DNA from: Enterococcus mediterraneensis
GTDB lineage: Bacteria; Bacillota; Bacilli; Lactobacillales; Enterococcaceae
Direction: 5' to 3'
NCBI RefSeq assembly: GCF_900604485.1
Contig: NZ_UWOP01000002.1
Coordinates: forward strand, 186,001 to 250,000
Length of the DNA stretch: 64,000 bases
Shown piece after piece: positions 18,682 through 28,000 of this stretch; position 1 is the first letter of the stretch, and every line of letters begins with the position of its first letter. The translations under genes were made by a program, and so were the position numbers. The notes beneath the pieces were generated by a model. It saw only the letters and a program-made list of their open reading frames with translations, searched no databases and was not told where the DNA came from.

Positions 18682-18718
18682 AAAAACCCCTGACGAAGCG
18701 GATTTCGTCAGGGGTTTT
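18682..18718. terminator. Bidirectional terminator after the GH92 gene
   Basis: Arms AAAAACCCCTGACGAA and TTCGTCAGGGGTTTT enclose a 5-base loop, between the convergent GH92 and yesN-like genes. Confidence 0.85.
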
Positions 18719-18757
18719 ATTCGATTATTCGTAAGATAAGTCATATAAAAAACAGTT

Positions 18758-20239
18758 TCAAATCCCTTCATACCCCTTTTCATAAATATCCCTAAACTCT
18801 TTTGGCGTCAGCCCATTTAATTTTTTAAACATTTTAGAAAAATAGTTGGTATTATTATACCCTACTGCTTCAGAGATCTCATTGATCGTTTGTTGGGTTT
18901 CCAGTAACATCTCCTGCGCTTTTTTGATTCGGACTTGATTCAAATATTGATTGAAGCTCAAATCTGTTTCTTTTTTGAATAATTGCCCCAAATAAACAAC
19001 GCTCAAGTGTAATTCTTCAGCGATTGTTTTTAAGGAAAGATCTTCGCCGGATTGTTTATGGATGATTGAAACCACCTTTTGAATAGTGTCCGAATAGCGT
19101 TTATTTTGCGGCTGCTCTTTGATCACTTCTAAGATCTGATCGAAAAGGCGGCGTAATTCAAGAATCGTTTCGCTTTTCCGTATCTTTGCTACGATCCGTT
19201 CATAGTCTTCAGGTGTCAGCACAGGAGCATAACGATACAAGTCAATAAACAGCAAAAATGAAACAGTCCGAACATGTTCTGGTCGTGCTTGAATTTTTAA
19301 CAGTTCATCAAATACTTGATCCAATTCCTGCCGAATCGTCGCCATATCCCCAATCATCAGTGCTTTGTTGAATGATAAAAAAGGCAACTCTTCCTCTTTT
19401 GCTGACATTTCTACTTTCAAAATATTTTTGACTGGCAGCAAGTCGGGATAAAATTCCTGCAATGATTGGATCTGTTTGATTTTTTCATAACTTGTGTAGA
19501 GCGTTTCCCACTCGGTCACTGTTTCGCCGATAATAAGCTGCCATGAAGTACTAGTGAGTTTTTCTTCTAAATGATGGATGTCCAGCAATAATTGACGATG
19601 GCTACCCTCGTAAATCAAAAGATAACTATTTTCCGATATATGTGAAGTGATAGAAAGCATTTGACGACGAGCATCAAAATAGTTTTGTATTTTCTGCAGA
19701 TTTTCAAAAGAACCTTGGGCAACAAGGGGTGTGAATGGTCCTGTCACTCTTTGGGCTACTTGATTTTGCAACGTGTGGAATTCAGCTTCATTCATTTCAT
19801 CATGGACCCAGCGAAGCACAGCCGTCTCCTGAAAAATTTTCTGCTGTTTTTGCCATGCCGCTTGTTCATCGAGTTCTTGGCGAATTTGTAAAAGGGTCGT
19901 CTTCAACTCTTCTTTATCGACCGGCTTTACCAAGTAATTCTTGACTCCTAAAGCAATCCCTTTTTTTACATATTCGAATTCCTGATAACCGGAGAGAATA
20001 ATAGTGAAGAAACGATGTCCTTGCTGTTGCGCGTTTTCTACTAGTTCGATCCCACTCATTTCAGGCATCGTGATATCTGTGATCAGCAAATCGATAGGAT
20101 GTTGGCTCAAATACGCTAGCGCTTCTTTGGCACTCTTCGCTGTTTGAACGATATCAAAACCTAATTCCTGCCAAGGCAGAATGTACTTTAAGCCTTCTAA
20201 GATCATATATTCATCATCGACTAACAATACTTTATACAT
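18758..20239 (-). CDS. yesN: AraC-type two-component response regulator, YesN-like
   Basis: The 493-residue protein has a receiver domain at residues 1-120 (VLLVDDEYMILEG, phosphoacceptor in DLLITDITMPEM, and NYLVKPVDKEEL) and two AraC helix-turn-helix motifs at the C-terminus (LSLKTIAEELHLSVVYLGQL and INEISEAVGYNNTNYFSKMF, then GLTPKEFR). The start at 20239 has an AAGGGAC ribosome-binding site; a longer frame upstream overlaps the kinase gene and is unlikely. It overlaps the kinase stop by 8 bp. YesM/YesN pairs activate nearby glycan importer operons, so the linked Lpl-type transporter and perhaps the mannosidases are its likely targets. Confidence 0.92.
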   Translation of the reverse strand: MYKVLLVDDEYMILEGLKYILPWQELGFDIVQTAKSAKEALAYLSQHPIDLLITDITMPEMSGIELVENAQQQGHRFFTIILSGYQEFEYVKKGIALGVKNYLVKPVDKEELKTTLLQIRQELDEQAAWQKQQKIFQETAVLRWVHDEMNEAEFHTLQNQVAQRVTGPFTPLVAQGSFENLQKIQNYFDARRQMLSITSHISENSYLLIYEGSHRQLLLDIHHLEEKLTSTSWQLIIGETVTEWETLYTSYEKIKQIQSLQEFYPDLLPVKNILKVEMSAKEEELPFLSFNKALMIGDMATIRQELDQVFDELLKIQARPEHVRTVSFLLFIDLYRYAPVLTPEDYERIVAKIRKSETILELRRLFDQILEVIKEQPQNKRYSDTIQKVVSIIHKQSGEDLSLKTIAEELHLSVVYLGQLFKKETDLSFNQYLNQVRIKKAQEMLLETQQTINEISEAVGYNNTNYFSKMFKKLNGLTPKEFRDIYEKGYEGI

Positions 20240-21968
20240 GGTCAAACGTCCCTTCATAAACGAATCGAATCGTGATAATTGTTCCCGCCATTTGATCAGA
20301 GTCGATCTCCATAGAATAGCTGGAACCAAAGAAACTTTTCAAACGTTCATGGACATTTCGAAGTCCGATAGAGGTCGCTGTATCCACTGCCGGATCTGAC
20401 AAGCTCTGTATTACTTCTTGCAAACGTTCAGGACTCATCCCTTTGCCATTATCTATGACTTTGATGACAGTCTGATTTTGCTCCATATAGGCTTTAACAC
20501 TGATAGCATTGTCATTGCGTGTATAATCGATTCCATGAACAAAATAATTTTCAATCAATGGCTGGATGGTGAATTTAGGCAACTGAATCTTTTTCAAAGC
20601 ATCTTCTATAACAAAATGATAGGCGATGCGATCCGGATATCTCATTTGATATAAGTAAACGTACTTTTCACAAAATGAGAGTTCTTTTTCTAAACTTGTC
20701 GTTTTTTCTTGAGAGGTATTATTCCGCAATAATGCTGAAAAAGCGTATACCACATCTGCCAATTCTTCCTGTTGGCGACTTAAGGCGTACATTCGGATAT
20801 ATTCCAATGTATTATATAAAAAATGTGGATTGATCTGAGATTGGAGTGCTCGCATATTGGCGTCTCTTTGTTTGATTTCCAGATTGTAGATATCCTCAAT
20901 GTATTGATCTAAACTGGCAATCATAAAATTGATAGCTGTCGCTAAATCGTTCAGTTCTCCCTGCACCAGAGAAGGATCGATCCTTGTTTTTAGATTCCCT
21001 TCGCTCACAGTCTCCGTCACATTGACGATCATCGCCACTTGCTTAGAATAACGCTTAAATGTCCGTTGCAAGATCACCAACAAGATACCTGCGATTAGAC
21101 TTCCTACAAGAAAAATCACCGTAGAAGATTGGAGGACATTTTTCCAAAACAATCGTTTGCTTGTTAATAAGATAACGGTAGCTTGACCGCTGTCTGAATT
21201 GACACGAACAAAATATTTTTTAGAAAACAATGGTGTGATTTTTTCTCCTGATTGGACTGCCTTCGTCAATTGTTGCTGTTCTTTGGAAGAGGTCTGCGTA
21301 GTATTTGAAAACATCAGTTCACCCGCGTCATTAAAAATGAAGCTATCGATCCCTTCCTCAGCGACTGTCTCTACCAAACTGCCAAGTGCCGCTTCTCGTG
21401 AAAATACACCATAGATCGTTCCCAGCGGCTTTCCTGTGTACTGGTTCTGAATGACCCGTACCATTGTCAGTCCTTCCGGCTCAGGGATCTGTCCGCTTAC
21501 TTTCTGCCCATTTCTTATTAAGCGATCCGCTCGCAGATAGGTTCCTTCTGCTTCATCTAAACTGAGATAAATTGCGGAAAGATCTGAGAATGTAAAAAAC
21601 TGATTCTGCAGTAACGACGGAAACCGCACATCTGTTTGATTGATTTCCCATGCTTCAGCCGTATAATCAAAATACTCAGTGGGCGTCATCCTCAGGTAAT
21701 TGCGGAGATTTTCTACTTTGGCTTGTGAGCCGACTAGATCTGTATATATTCCGTCCATCACATTTTTCTGATTCGCGATATAGTTGTCCAGTTGATAGAC
21801 CACTGCGTTCATTTTGGTATCTAGTGAAACATGCGTATTATGCCCTATAAAAACGCAAGAAGCAGCTACCGTTAGTAGGATGATTCCTACTAACAGTAAG
21901 CTGTAAATCTGCATCAATTGATTGATTAAATATTCTTTTTTAAAAAGCTTCTTTATAATTCGTTTCAT
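20232..21968 (-). CDS. yesM: Sensor histidine kinase, YesM-like
   Basis: The protein has a membrane segment near residues 15-38, an extracellular sensor region, a second membrane segment near 275-300, a HAMP linker, a His_kinase domain (ALQSQINPHFLYNTLEYIRM, phospho-acceptor His) and an ATPase domain (VIDNGKGMSPERL, then GIGLRNVHERL-like GLRNVHERLKSFFG). The start at 21968 is chosen because GGAG lies 6 bases before it. The gene overlaps the yesL-like gene by 29 bp and yesN by 8 bp, so the three are co-translated. It probably senses a glycan or the loaded binding protein outside the cell. Confidence 0.92.
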   Translation of the reverse strand: MKRIIKKLFKKEYLINQLMQIYSLLLVGIILLTVAASCVFIGHNTHVSLDTKMNAVVYQLDNYIANQKNVMDGIYTDLVGSQAKVENLRNYLRMTPTEYFDYTAEAWEINQTDVRFPSLLQNQFFTFSDLSAIYLSLDEAEGTYLRADRLIRNGQKVSGQIPEPEGLTMVRVIQNQYTGKPLGTIYGVFSREAALGSLVETVAEEGIDSFIFNDAGELMFSNTTQTSSKEQQQLTKAVQSGEKITPLFSKKYFVRVNSDSGQATVILLTSKRLFWKNVLQSSTVIFLVGSLIAGILLVILQRTFKRYSKQVAMIVNVTETVSEGNLKTRIDPSLVQGELNDLATAINFMIASLDQYIEDIYNLEIKQRDANMRALQSQINPHFLYNTLEYIRMYALSRQQEELADVVYAFSALLRNNTSQEKTTSLEKELSFCEKYVYLYQMRYPDRIAYHFVIEDALKKIQLPKFTIQPLIENYFVHGIDYTRNDNAISVKAYMEQNQTVIKVIDNGKGMSPERLQEVIQSLSDPAVDTATSIGLRNVHERLKSFFGSSYSMEIDSDQMAGTIITIRFVYEGTFDHV

Positions 21969-22575
21969 GTGTCTCCAACTTTCCATCGATCAGCGCACGG
22001 TTTTTTTTTGTTGTATAGCCGCACCACATGCTGATCATTGCAAATGTTGCAAAAAGCAGCAATCCTTTGAATTTCCAGCTGATCAACAAGATACTAGCCA
22101 CTCCTAAGACGACTTTTAGAAAAACACCAAAATTCAAAAAGACACTGATAAATGCTAGTTTGATCAAATCTTTAAAGCCGATCGTATAACTCGTTTCATA
22201 AAGTATCATATAGAGATACATCACACCTAGCAATAGTAAGATAAATAAAAGGAGAAAATCAATCAGCAGCCACAACAGGCCTGTCAGTTGAAGAGAAAGA
22301 TAAAGATTGTATGCAACAATAAAGAAAGCCCCGGCAAATACAAGGAAATCTCGATTGCTCGTTTTAAAATTCTGTTTCCAGCAAGTGAATGCTTTTTTAA
22401 AGGTTATTTCTTGATAGTTGATCCGCGCTTCTTCCAGCAGGTCATAGATCGTTTGAAAAGCGGGTCCGATCCCTAAGACAATTCCCCCGGCAAAAGATAA
22501 GATGACAAAAAATAAATTCAATTTTATGACTGTCCAGCTAAGATAAAACAAGCGTTGAATCCCTGTACTTTCCAT
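21940..22575 (-). CDS. yesL: YesL-like membrane protein (DUF624)
   Basis: This 211-residue, strongly hydrophobic protein has about five membrane segments and begins RLFYLSWTVIKLNLFFVILS, matching the DUF624/YesL family that accompanies YesMN systems. Its biochemical role is not known. It lies between the lipoprotein gene and yesM and overlaps yesM by 29 bp, pointing to a function in the same membrane complex. Confidence 0.85.
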   Translation of the reverse strand: MESTGIQRLFYLSWTVIKLNLFFVILSFAGGIVLGIGPAFQTIYDLLEEARINYQEITFKKAFTCWKQNFKTSNRDFLVFAGAFFIVAYNLYLSLQLTGLLWLLIDFLLLFILLLLGVMYLYMILYETSYTIGFKDLIKLAFISVFLNFGVFLKVVLGVASILLISWKFKGLLLFATFAMISMWCGYTTKKNRALIDGKLETHETNYKEAF

Positions 22576-22628
22576 GACTCTTCCTCTTTTCTATGTATAA
22601 CAAAGGATGCAGCAAATTACAAGGCGAT

Positions 22629-22694
22629 GGATATCCAAACTATACTAGTAACGCAACAGTATACAAACTGCTTCGTTATATAGATTAGATATCC
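22629..22694 (-). promoter_or_regulatory. Intercistronic stem-loop between binding-protein and yesL genes
   Basis: GGATATC and GATATCC form the outer stem. CTATACTAGTAACG and CGTTATATAG pair imperfectly inside. There is no long U-tract, so it may act as an mRNA-processing or attenuation element that lowers yesLMN expression relative to the binding protein. Confidence 0.45.
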
Positions 22695-22726
22695 TGATCA
22701 GCCTTGAATGTGTTTCTTTTTAGTTA

Positions 22727-24196
22727 TTACTTGCTTTCTGCAAGAAATTCATCCAGTTGTTTTTGCATTTCTTTTTGTACTTTGTCCCAACCGGCTGTTT
22801 TTAGATCATCATTTAATTTTGGCAGTGTTTCTTCAGGATCGACTGTTCCTGTACACAAACTTGAAACATATCGATTCATGACATTTGCGATATTTGTGAT
22901 CTCTGTTTTCACATTATCTTGTTTGAAGTTGAAGCCAAGAATTGGTGATTCAACAGAATTTTTGATATTTTCATCACGTTCTTTGATCATTTCATCTGTA
23001 ACTGATTCTGGTGTATAAAGGATCATATTATTCCCTGTGTTCCAAGCAGCCAAGTGTGTATTTGGTTTATAGCCATCTAATAATTTCACATGGTTGTCAC
23101 CAACTTTTTCCCATTGTTCGCCTTCCACACCATAGACCAAACCATTCAATAATTCTGGATTGCTGTTCAATAAGCCCAACAATTCCACAGCTTTTTCTTT
23201 GTTTTTAGACGTATTTCCTACAACGTAGTTCGCCATTTGGGCTTGTGTCGTTGATTTTAATTGTTCTGTCAAAGGTTTAGAAACTAATTCTTTACCGGCA
23301 GCGTTCGTCAATGTTGTATCGCCGTAATCCATAGGTCCTTGGGTTTCTTCACGCATAAACCAAGTATTTTTATCTAGGTCATAAGGTTGCGTACTTGTTG
23401 CGGCATCTTTTGGAATCAGTCCTGCTTCATACCATTCATGCATGACTTTCAGATTGTCGATCAATTCTTGATCTTGGTATTGATTGATGATCTTTGGTGA
23501 ACCTGATTCATCGATCTTCACTGCAAATGGATAATCTTTACCGATTGGGTAATCATAATTCCCACCTGTACGGAAGCTTTGGCCAATCGCAAAAGCGGCA
23601 GTGTTAGGATCTTTTTCATGGAATTGTTTCAAGACTTCCGTTGCGCTTTCATAGCTATTGCCCACTTTGCTGATATCGATGTTGTATTTATCCGCAAGTT
23701 CTTTATTAAAGGTCAGCACTTGTTGCCCGTAAACGTTGCCATATACTGGAAATGCGTATAATTTTCCGTTGATCTTGTTTCCTTTGATATAGCTTTCTGG
23801 TAATTGATCATAAGCATCTTTCGCCAATTTTGGAGCCAATTCAGTTAAATCTGCGTAAGCACCTTTTTGCGCATTTACCACATAGTTTTGGGCTAAAGAA
23901 AGATCATAGCTTTCACCTGAAGCCACAACAGTAGACATCTTCGAATCCCAATCGCCCCAACCAACAAATTCTATTTTTAACTTAGCATCGATTTCTTTTT
24001 CAATGATTTTATTTGCATTGTCGATCAGTTTATCATAATTATCTGGTTTATCCCCTACAAGATACATCAATAAAGTCGGCGTACCGTCTTTTGATCCTCC
24101 TGATGAGTCATTCGCCTGAGAACTTCCACATGCGGACAAACCTAACGTCAATGCAGTCGCTCCGGCAAAACCTAAAATTTTCTGCCATTTCTTCAT
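22727..24196 (-). CDS. ABC transporter substrate-binding lipoprotein, LplA/YtcQ-like
   Basis: The protein (about 489 residues) has a lipoprotein signal (KKWQKILGFAGATALTLGLS) and lipobox SAC before a GSSQANDSSGG linker. The mature part resembles the LplA/YtcQ group of solute-binding proteins linked to YesMN systems, with the C-terminal region often annotated DUF3502. The start at 24196 follows GGGAGG at 7 bases. It follows the LplC-like permease by 18 bp in one operon. It most likely captures complex glycan fragments, here probably N-glycan oligosaccharides because three mannosidases are nearby. The ligand is an inference. Confidence 0.9.
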   Translation of the reverse strand: MKKWQKILGFAGATALTLGLSACGSSQANDSSGGSKDGTPTLLMYLVGDKPDNYDKLIDNANKIIEKEIDAKLKIEFVGWGDWDSKMSTVVASGESYDLSLAQNYVVNAQKGAYADLTELAPKLAKDAYDQLPESYIKGNKINGKLYAFPVYGNVYGQQVLTFNKELADKYNIDISKVGNSYESATEVLKQFHEKDPNTAAFAIGQSFRTGGNYDYPIGKDYPFAVKIDESGSPKIINQYQDQELIDNLKVMHEWYEAGLIPKDAATSTQPYDLDKNTWFMREETQGPMDYGDTTLTNAAGKELVSKPLTEQLKSTTQAQMANYVVGNTSKNKEKAVELLGLLNSNPELLNGLVYGVEGEQWEKVGDNHVKLLDGYKPNTHLAAWNTGNNMILYTPESVTDEMIKERDENIKNSVESPILGFNFKQDNVKTEITNIANVMNRYVSSLCTGTVDPEETLPKLNDDLKTAGWDKVQKEMQKQLDEFLAESK

Positions 24197-24214
24197 TTCT
24201 ATTCCTCCCATTTT

Positions 24215-25138
24215 TTATTCTTTGACACCGCCGATAGTCAACCCACCCACAAAATAACGTTGGAAAAATGGATAAGTCAAAGCGATCGGTAATGTTGATA
24301 ACACAACGATAGCCATTCTGGCCGATTCACTAGGCAACGAGGCCAGTCCACCGGAGACCTCTGCCGCCATTCCGGTACTGCGAGATAAAAATTCCAAATT
24401 GTTTTGGATCTTCATCAATAAAAATTGTAGAGGTACTAAATTTTCATTTTGAATATAAAGCAATGCATTGAACCAATCGTTCCAATAGCCTAGTGCCGCA
24501 AACAAACTGATCGTGGCAATTCCTGGAACTGCTAATGGTAAAACGATTTTAAGGAAAATCTTCATTTCTGAAGCGCCATCCATACGTGCGGATTCGATGA
24601 TACTGTCTGGTACAGTCTTTTTAAAGAAAGTCCGCATTACCAAAATATTGAAAGGTCCTAATGCCAATGGCAAGATCAGTGCCCAGATCGTATCTTTCAA
24701 ATGCAGCATATTCGTCATTACCAAATAATTTGCCACCATCCCTGGTGTAAACAGCATCGTGATCAAAGCAAAGACCGTGAAGAACCGGCGAAACGGAAAG
24801 TTCGAACGAGAAATCGCATAGGCATACAATGAAGTCATTGACGAATTCACTACCGTTCCTAATACTGTAATAAATACGGTAACTCCCAATGCCCGAAGAA
24901 TTCTGCCGCTCATCGCTCCTTGAAAGACGTATTCATATGCCGCTTTTGAAAACTCTGCTGGCCAGAAACGATAGCCATTTAACGCCAGCGAATTTTCACT
25001 CGTCAAGGAAATGATGATAACGAAAAAGAACGGCAACACACAAGAAAGTGCAAAAAGTGCGATAAGAATATTAAAAATCAAGTTAGCTGTTGGATTGAAG
25101 GAGCGAACCTTTACATTATAAACTTTTTTCTTTGTCAT
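24215..25138 (-). CDS. ABC transporter permease, LplC/YtcP-like
   Basis: The 307-residue protein has six predicted membrane segments and an EAA-loop motif, IIESARMDGASEMKIFLKI. It belongs to the CarB/LplC permease type (CUT1) that works with LplB and LplA proteins. The gene is complete. It lies 11 bp after the remains of the partner permease gene. Since that partner is truncated, this permease may have no functional mate unless another copy exists elsewhere. Confidence 0.9.
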   Translation of the reverse strand: MTKKKVYNVKVRSFNPTANLIFNILIALFALSCVLPFFFVIIISLTSENSLALNGYRFWPAEFSKAAYEYVFQGAMSGRILRALGVTVFITVLGTVVNSSMTSLYAYAISRSNFPFRRFFTVFALITMLFTPGMVANYLVMTNMLHLKDTIWALILPLALGPFNILVMRTFFKKTVPDSIIESARMDGASEMKIFLKIVLPLAVPGIATISLFAALGYWNDWFNALLYIQNENLVPLQFLLMKIQNNLEFLSRSTGMAAEVSGGLASLPSESARMAIVVLSTLPIALTYPFFQRYFVGGLTIGGVKE

Positions 25139-25149
25139 GCTTGTTCCTC

Positions 25150-25551
25150 CTAAAATAATGCTGAATCTGGTTCAACTTTACGAACTACTTGGTTGGCGAT
25201 CAACAGTAGGCAGGCCCCAACAACAGATTGATAAAGCGCTGCTGCTGCTGTCATCCCAACATCTCCTGTAGCAGTCAAACCATTATATACATACGTATCT
25301 AATACCGATGTTACATTATATAGTGCACCGGAATTTCGTGGAATGATATAAAACAAACCAAAGTCCGCTCGGAAAATACCGCCGATATTCATGATCAATA
25401 AAACAGACATCATCGGTACGATCTGCGGAATCGTCACATTTTTTATCTGTTGCCACTTGTTGGCACCATCCACCATTGCCGCTTCATAGTATGTTGGATC
25501 GATCCCCATCACAGAAGCATAGTAAATAATACTGTTGTATCCGAGCCCTTT
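25150..25551 (-). pseudogene. ABC transporter permease, LplB/YteP-like, C-terminal remnant
   Basis: About 134 in-frame codons remain, beginning KGLGYNSIIYYASVMGIDPT and continuing with the EAA-loop YYEAAMVDGANKWQQIKNV. Intact LplB-type permeases are about 300 residues, so roughly the N-terminal half or more is gone. An in-frame TGA (25552-25554) sits directly before the homology begins, and the DNA further upstream is unrelated, so this is a deletion or rearrangement endpoint rather than a point mutation. The first gene and promoter of the transporter-yesLMN operon are therefore lost. The GTG at 25512 could still start a short product. Confidence 0.85.
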
Positions 25552-25992
25552 TCAAACATTCAAACAAGGATAAACAATGGGTAAAACACTTGATAGAACA
25601 GCTATTTTTTGAGAAGTATTGAACATTTATCTGTAAAAAAAACAGAACGGGTTATCTAGCTTATTTCCCATGAACTTCTTATTTGATTCCCATCTTGATG
25701 AGTAAATCTGTAAATGACTTATCGAAATTGAAAAATTAACGAAAAAAAACGGTGAGCTTCATCGCTTTTCGCAACAAGATTCTAACAATCAATGCTCAAA
25801 TCCAAGTATCCAGGTTCAGAACAAGATTTATCAATACCTATAGGATGTACAGATGAAAAAAGATCTGATCAAAGATAAATGATCAGATCAATTACAAAAT
25901 GGATTTGTTTACTTAGCGCTACAATATGATGAAATATGATGAAATTTTTGCTAACAGGATGCGCTGTATCTTCCTATTATAATCTTAAATCA
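25552..25992. other. Junction region without a recognised gene
   Basis: About 440 bp between the truncated permease and the integrase-like gene. No open frame with a ribosome-binding site is evident. It contains a hairpin (GATCTGATC at 25862-25870 with GATCAGATC at 25881-25889) and a short direct repeat, ATATGATGAAAT. It marks the boundary between the glycan island and the plasmid core. Confidence 0.5.
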
Positions 25993-26871
25993 TTAGTCCG
26001 TCTCCTGCTTTTCTCCATTAACTACTAACTGTTTCTGTAAATTTTTTAGATATGGGTAGGTAATATTCAATGCATCCATCAAAAAAGCATCTGACTTATC
26101 ACTATGCTCTTGAATATAGGCTAACGTCGCTTCTCGAATCAATTGTGTCGGATTCACTGGAAAACCGATCCGTGCTTGTTCTCTGGCAATCAACTTATTC
26201 AATGCTGTCCGGGACATCAAAACAGGTACCTCCCCTTTTGCATTTTTACGCATAGTGGACTTGAAAAACAAATCTGGGCTTTCAAATTTGTTCTGTAGCG
26301 GTTGTACATAGTTCATATATTTATGGATAAAACGTTCTTCTTCCGGAGAAAAAGAAAAAGTTTTCAAGCGAACGGAAAAACCCGCCATAGTCATTTGAGC
26401 AATTGTAACGCGTTTAGAAATCAACAGTAATGCCAATCTAGTTTCCATCGTCAATGTCTCGTTTTCCAAAACGCGAGGAAGCTCGCCCAACCATTTGAAC
26501 TCCACTCTCCGACTTGGCTTACTCTTGACTTTTTCTAACTTCAAACCAAGTGTTGGTAATTCATGGATATAACGCTGTTTCATCAAAAATTCAAAATAAC
26601 TGCGCAAAATCGATAAATGACGCTCCCGTGTATTATAAGAAAAACCTCTGCCACCGTCTTCTTTTATTCGCACAAGATAATTTAAATAAAGCCGAACTTC
26701 ATGTTCAGTGATATTATCGATGGTTTGTACATCTTGATACCCGGTTCCGGCAGTTTCGATATAGGCAAAAAAATCACGGATTGCTTTCAAATAAGTTTCC
26801 AATGATAAATCAGTCAATTCTTTTTTGATCGTCAAATAATCAACATATTCTTTTTCTTTATAAAAAGCCAT
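25993..26871 (-). CDS. Tyrosine recombinase-like (phage integrase family) protein
   Basis: The 292-residue protein has a SAM-like N-terminal core-binding domain (LSLETYLKAIRDFFAYIETA, then FSYNTRERHLSILRSYFEFL) and a C-terminal catalytic-like domain. The first catalytic Arg may be the one in LLISKRVTIAQM, and the second in TQLIREATLAYI. The box usually holding HxLRHT is altered, and a candidate Tyr lies in LNITYPYLKNL, so activity is uncertain. The start at 26871 follows AAGGAGG. A longer frame to 27027 is rejected because it would cross the terminator of the next gene. Similar proteins sit near replication genes of RepA_N plasmids; a role in dimer resolution or in DNA binding is possible. 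Confidence 0.7.
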   Translation of the reverse strand: MAFYKEKEYVDYLTIKKELTDLSLETYLKAIRDFFAYIETAGTGYQDVQTIDNITEHEVRLYLNYLVRIKEDGGRGFSYNTRERHLSILRSYFEFLMKQRYIHELPTLGLKLEKVKSKPSRRVEFKWLGELPRVLENETLTMETRLALLLISKRVTIAQMTMAGFSVRLKTFSFSPEEERFIHKYMNYVQPLQNKFESPDLFFKSTMRKNAKGEVPVLMSRTALNKLIAREQARIGFPVNPTQLIREATLAYIQEHSDKSDAFLMDALNITYPYLKNLQKQLVVNGEKQETD

Positions 26872-26983
26872 CAAAAAACCTCCTTTTGCTTTCTGGCTGC
26901 TTTGAATTTGCGGTACTTTTTTTGATTGTACCATATTCCTTGATTTATTAAGGAAAAATAGCCAGTAAATAAGCTTTATGGTC

Positions 26984-27018
26984 AAAAAAATCCCATTGCT
27001 TTTCAGCAAATGGGATTT
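26984..27018 (-). terminator. Terminator of the TauE/SafE-like gene
   Basis: On the minus strand the arms CAAATCCCATTTGC and GCAATGGGATTT form a hairpin followed by a run of T residues. It lies 30 bp beyond the stop codon of the TauE-like gene. Confidence 0.8.
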
Positions 27019-27048
27019 GATCAGCATACTTTTCTAAAGGCGTCTCAC

Positions 27049-27825
27049 TTAATAGAATAATTGCCAGGCATTATAGACATTGATCAGTAAAACCAGAAAA
27101 ATGATTCCTTGAAAAACCGTTGTTACTCGTTTAGGTGAAAAAATAATACTCAGATTCGTTCCTAAAAGTCCGCCTAACACTGCTGCCGGTACAACAAAAT
27201 ACAACATTGTAAGATCAAATCTGCTGAATCCTGTGGTGCCTGCAATCGTAAGAATCTTTGCTAATTGTGAGAAAAAAATAGTACCAATCGAATAGACGGT
27301 AGCTTCTTTGATTGGCATCGAGAACATCAGCATCAGCAAAGAAACATTGATTGCTCCCCCACCAATCCCTAATAAACTGGCTAGAAAGCCTAATACCAAT
27401 CCAGAAACCACATACCAGCTGATATTTATTAATCTGAAATTTTTCCAATCATACTTTGTATAAAAGAATGCAAATAATAGCGTCAAAACCGTCAGGATGA
27501 TTTGAATCAAGTTTACTTTTTTCTCGTTAAAGATGGTCAAGAAATAATCAAGCGCAATATTTCCTAAAAATCCGCCTGCCACAGCACCAAACGAGATCCA
27601 CCCGAGTGCCTTCCAATCCATCCGCAACCCACTTTTTAATTGACGTAGCGTAGACACAATGGCCATTGTAAAAACTGCAACCGATGAATAAAAAGAAATC
27701 GCAGCAACTGAATGCGCCCCCACAAAATCGAATATCGGTTTAATGATCACTCCGCCTCCCATACCTGAAATAGCTCCTAAAGCATTGGCGAAAATAATCA
27801 CTAAAAAATATATGAGTCCTATCAT
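27049..27825 (-). CDS. TauE/SafE family membrane transporter
   Basis: The 258-residue protein has about eight hydrophobic segments in two related halves, each with the family motif: GAISGMGGGVIIKP near residue 17 and GFLASLLGIGGGAINVSLLM near residue 145. The family is linked with export or import of sulfite, sulfoacetate or other organic anions; the substrate here is unknown. The start has a GAGG ribosome-binding site and the gene is single with its own terminator. Confidence 0.88.
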   Translation of the reverse strand: MIGLIYFLVIIFANALGAISGMGGGVIIKPIFDFVGAHSVAAISFYSSVAVFTMAIVSTLRQLKSGLRMDWKALGWISFGAVAGGFLGNIALDYFLTIFNEKKVNLIQIILTVLTLLFAFFYTKYDWKNFRLINISWYVVSGLVLGFLASLLGIGGGAINVSLLMLMFSMPIKEATVYSIGTIFFSQLAKILTIAGTTGFSRFDLTMLYFVVPAAVLGGLLGTNLSIIFSPKRVTTVFQGIIFLVLLINVYNAWQLFY

Positions 27826-28000
27826 TATGTCGCCTCCTCTTTGACTCTATATTCTCCATCACAAAACATTTATATCTAGTTTAACAAACGTTTTCAATCA
27901 TTGCCATCCATTCCAAAATTTCTATTGATAAGCTGCGTCCATTTACCTTAAACTAAATCGTAAATTCTCTTTTCAGAGTTCCTTGTATATTTTATTTAAG

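Noticed and set aside
26872..27027. N-terminal extension of the integrase-like gene
   Set aside because: The extension would run through the terminator of the TauE-like gene, while a strong AAGGAGG site supports the start at 26871.
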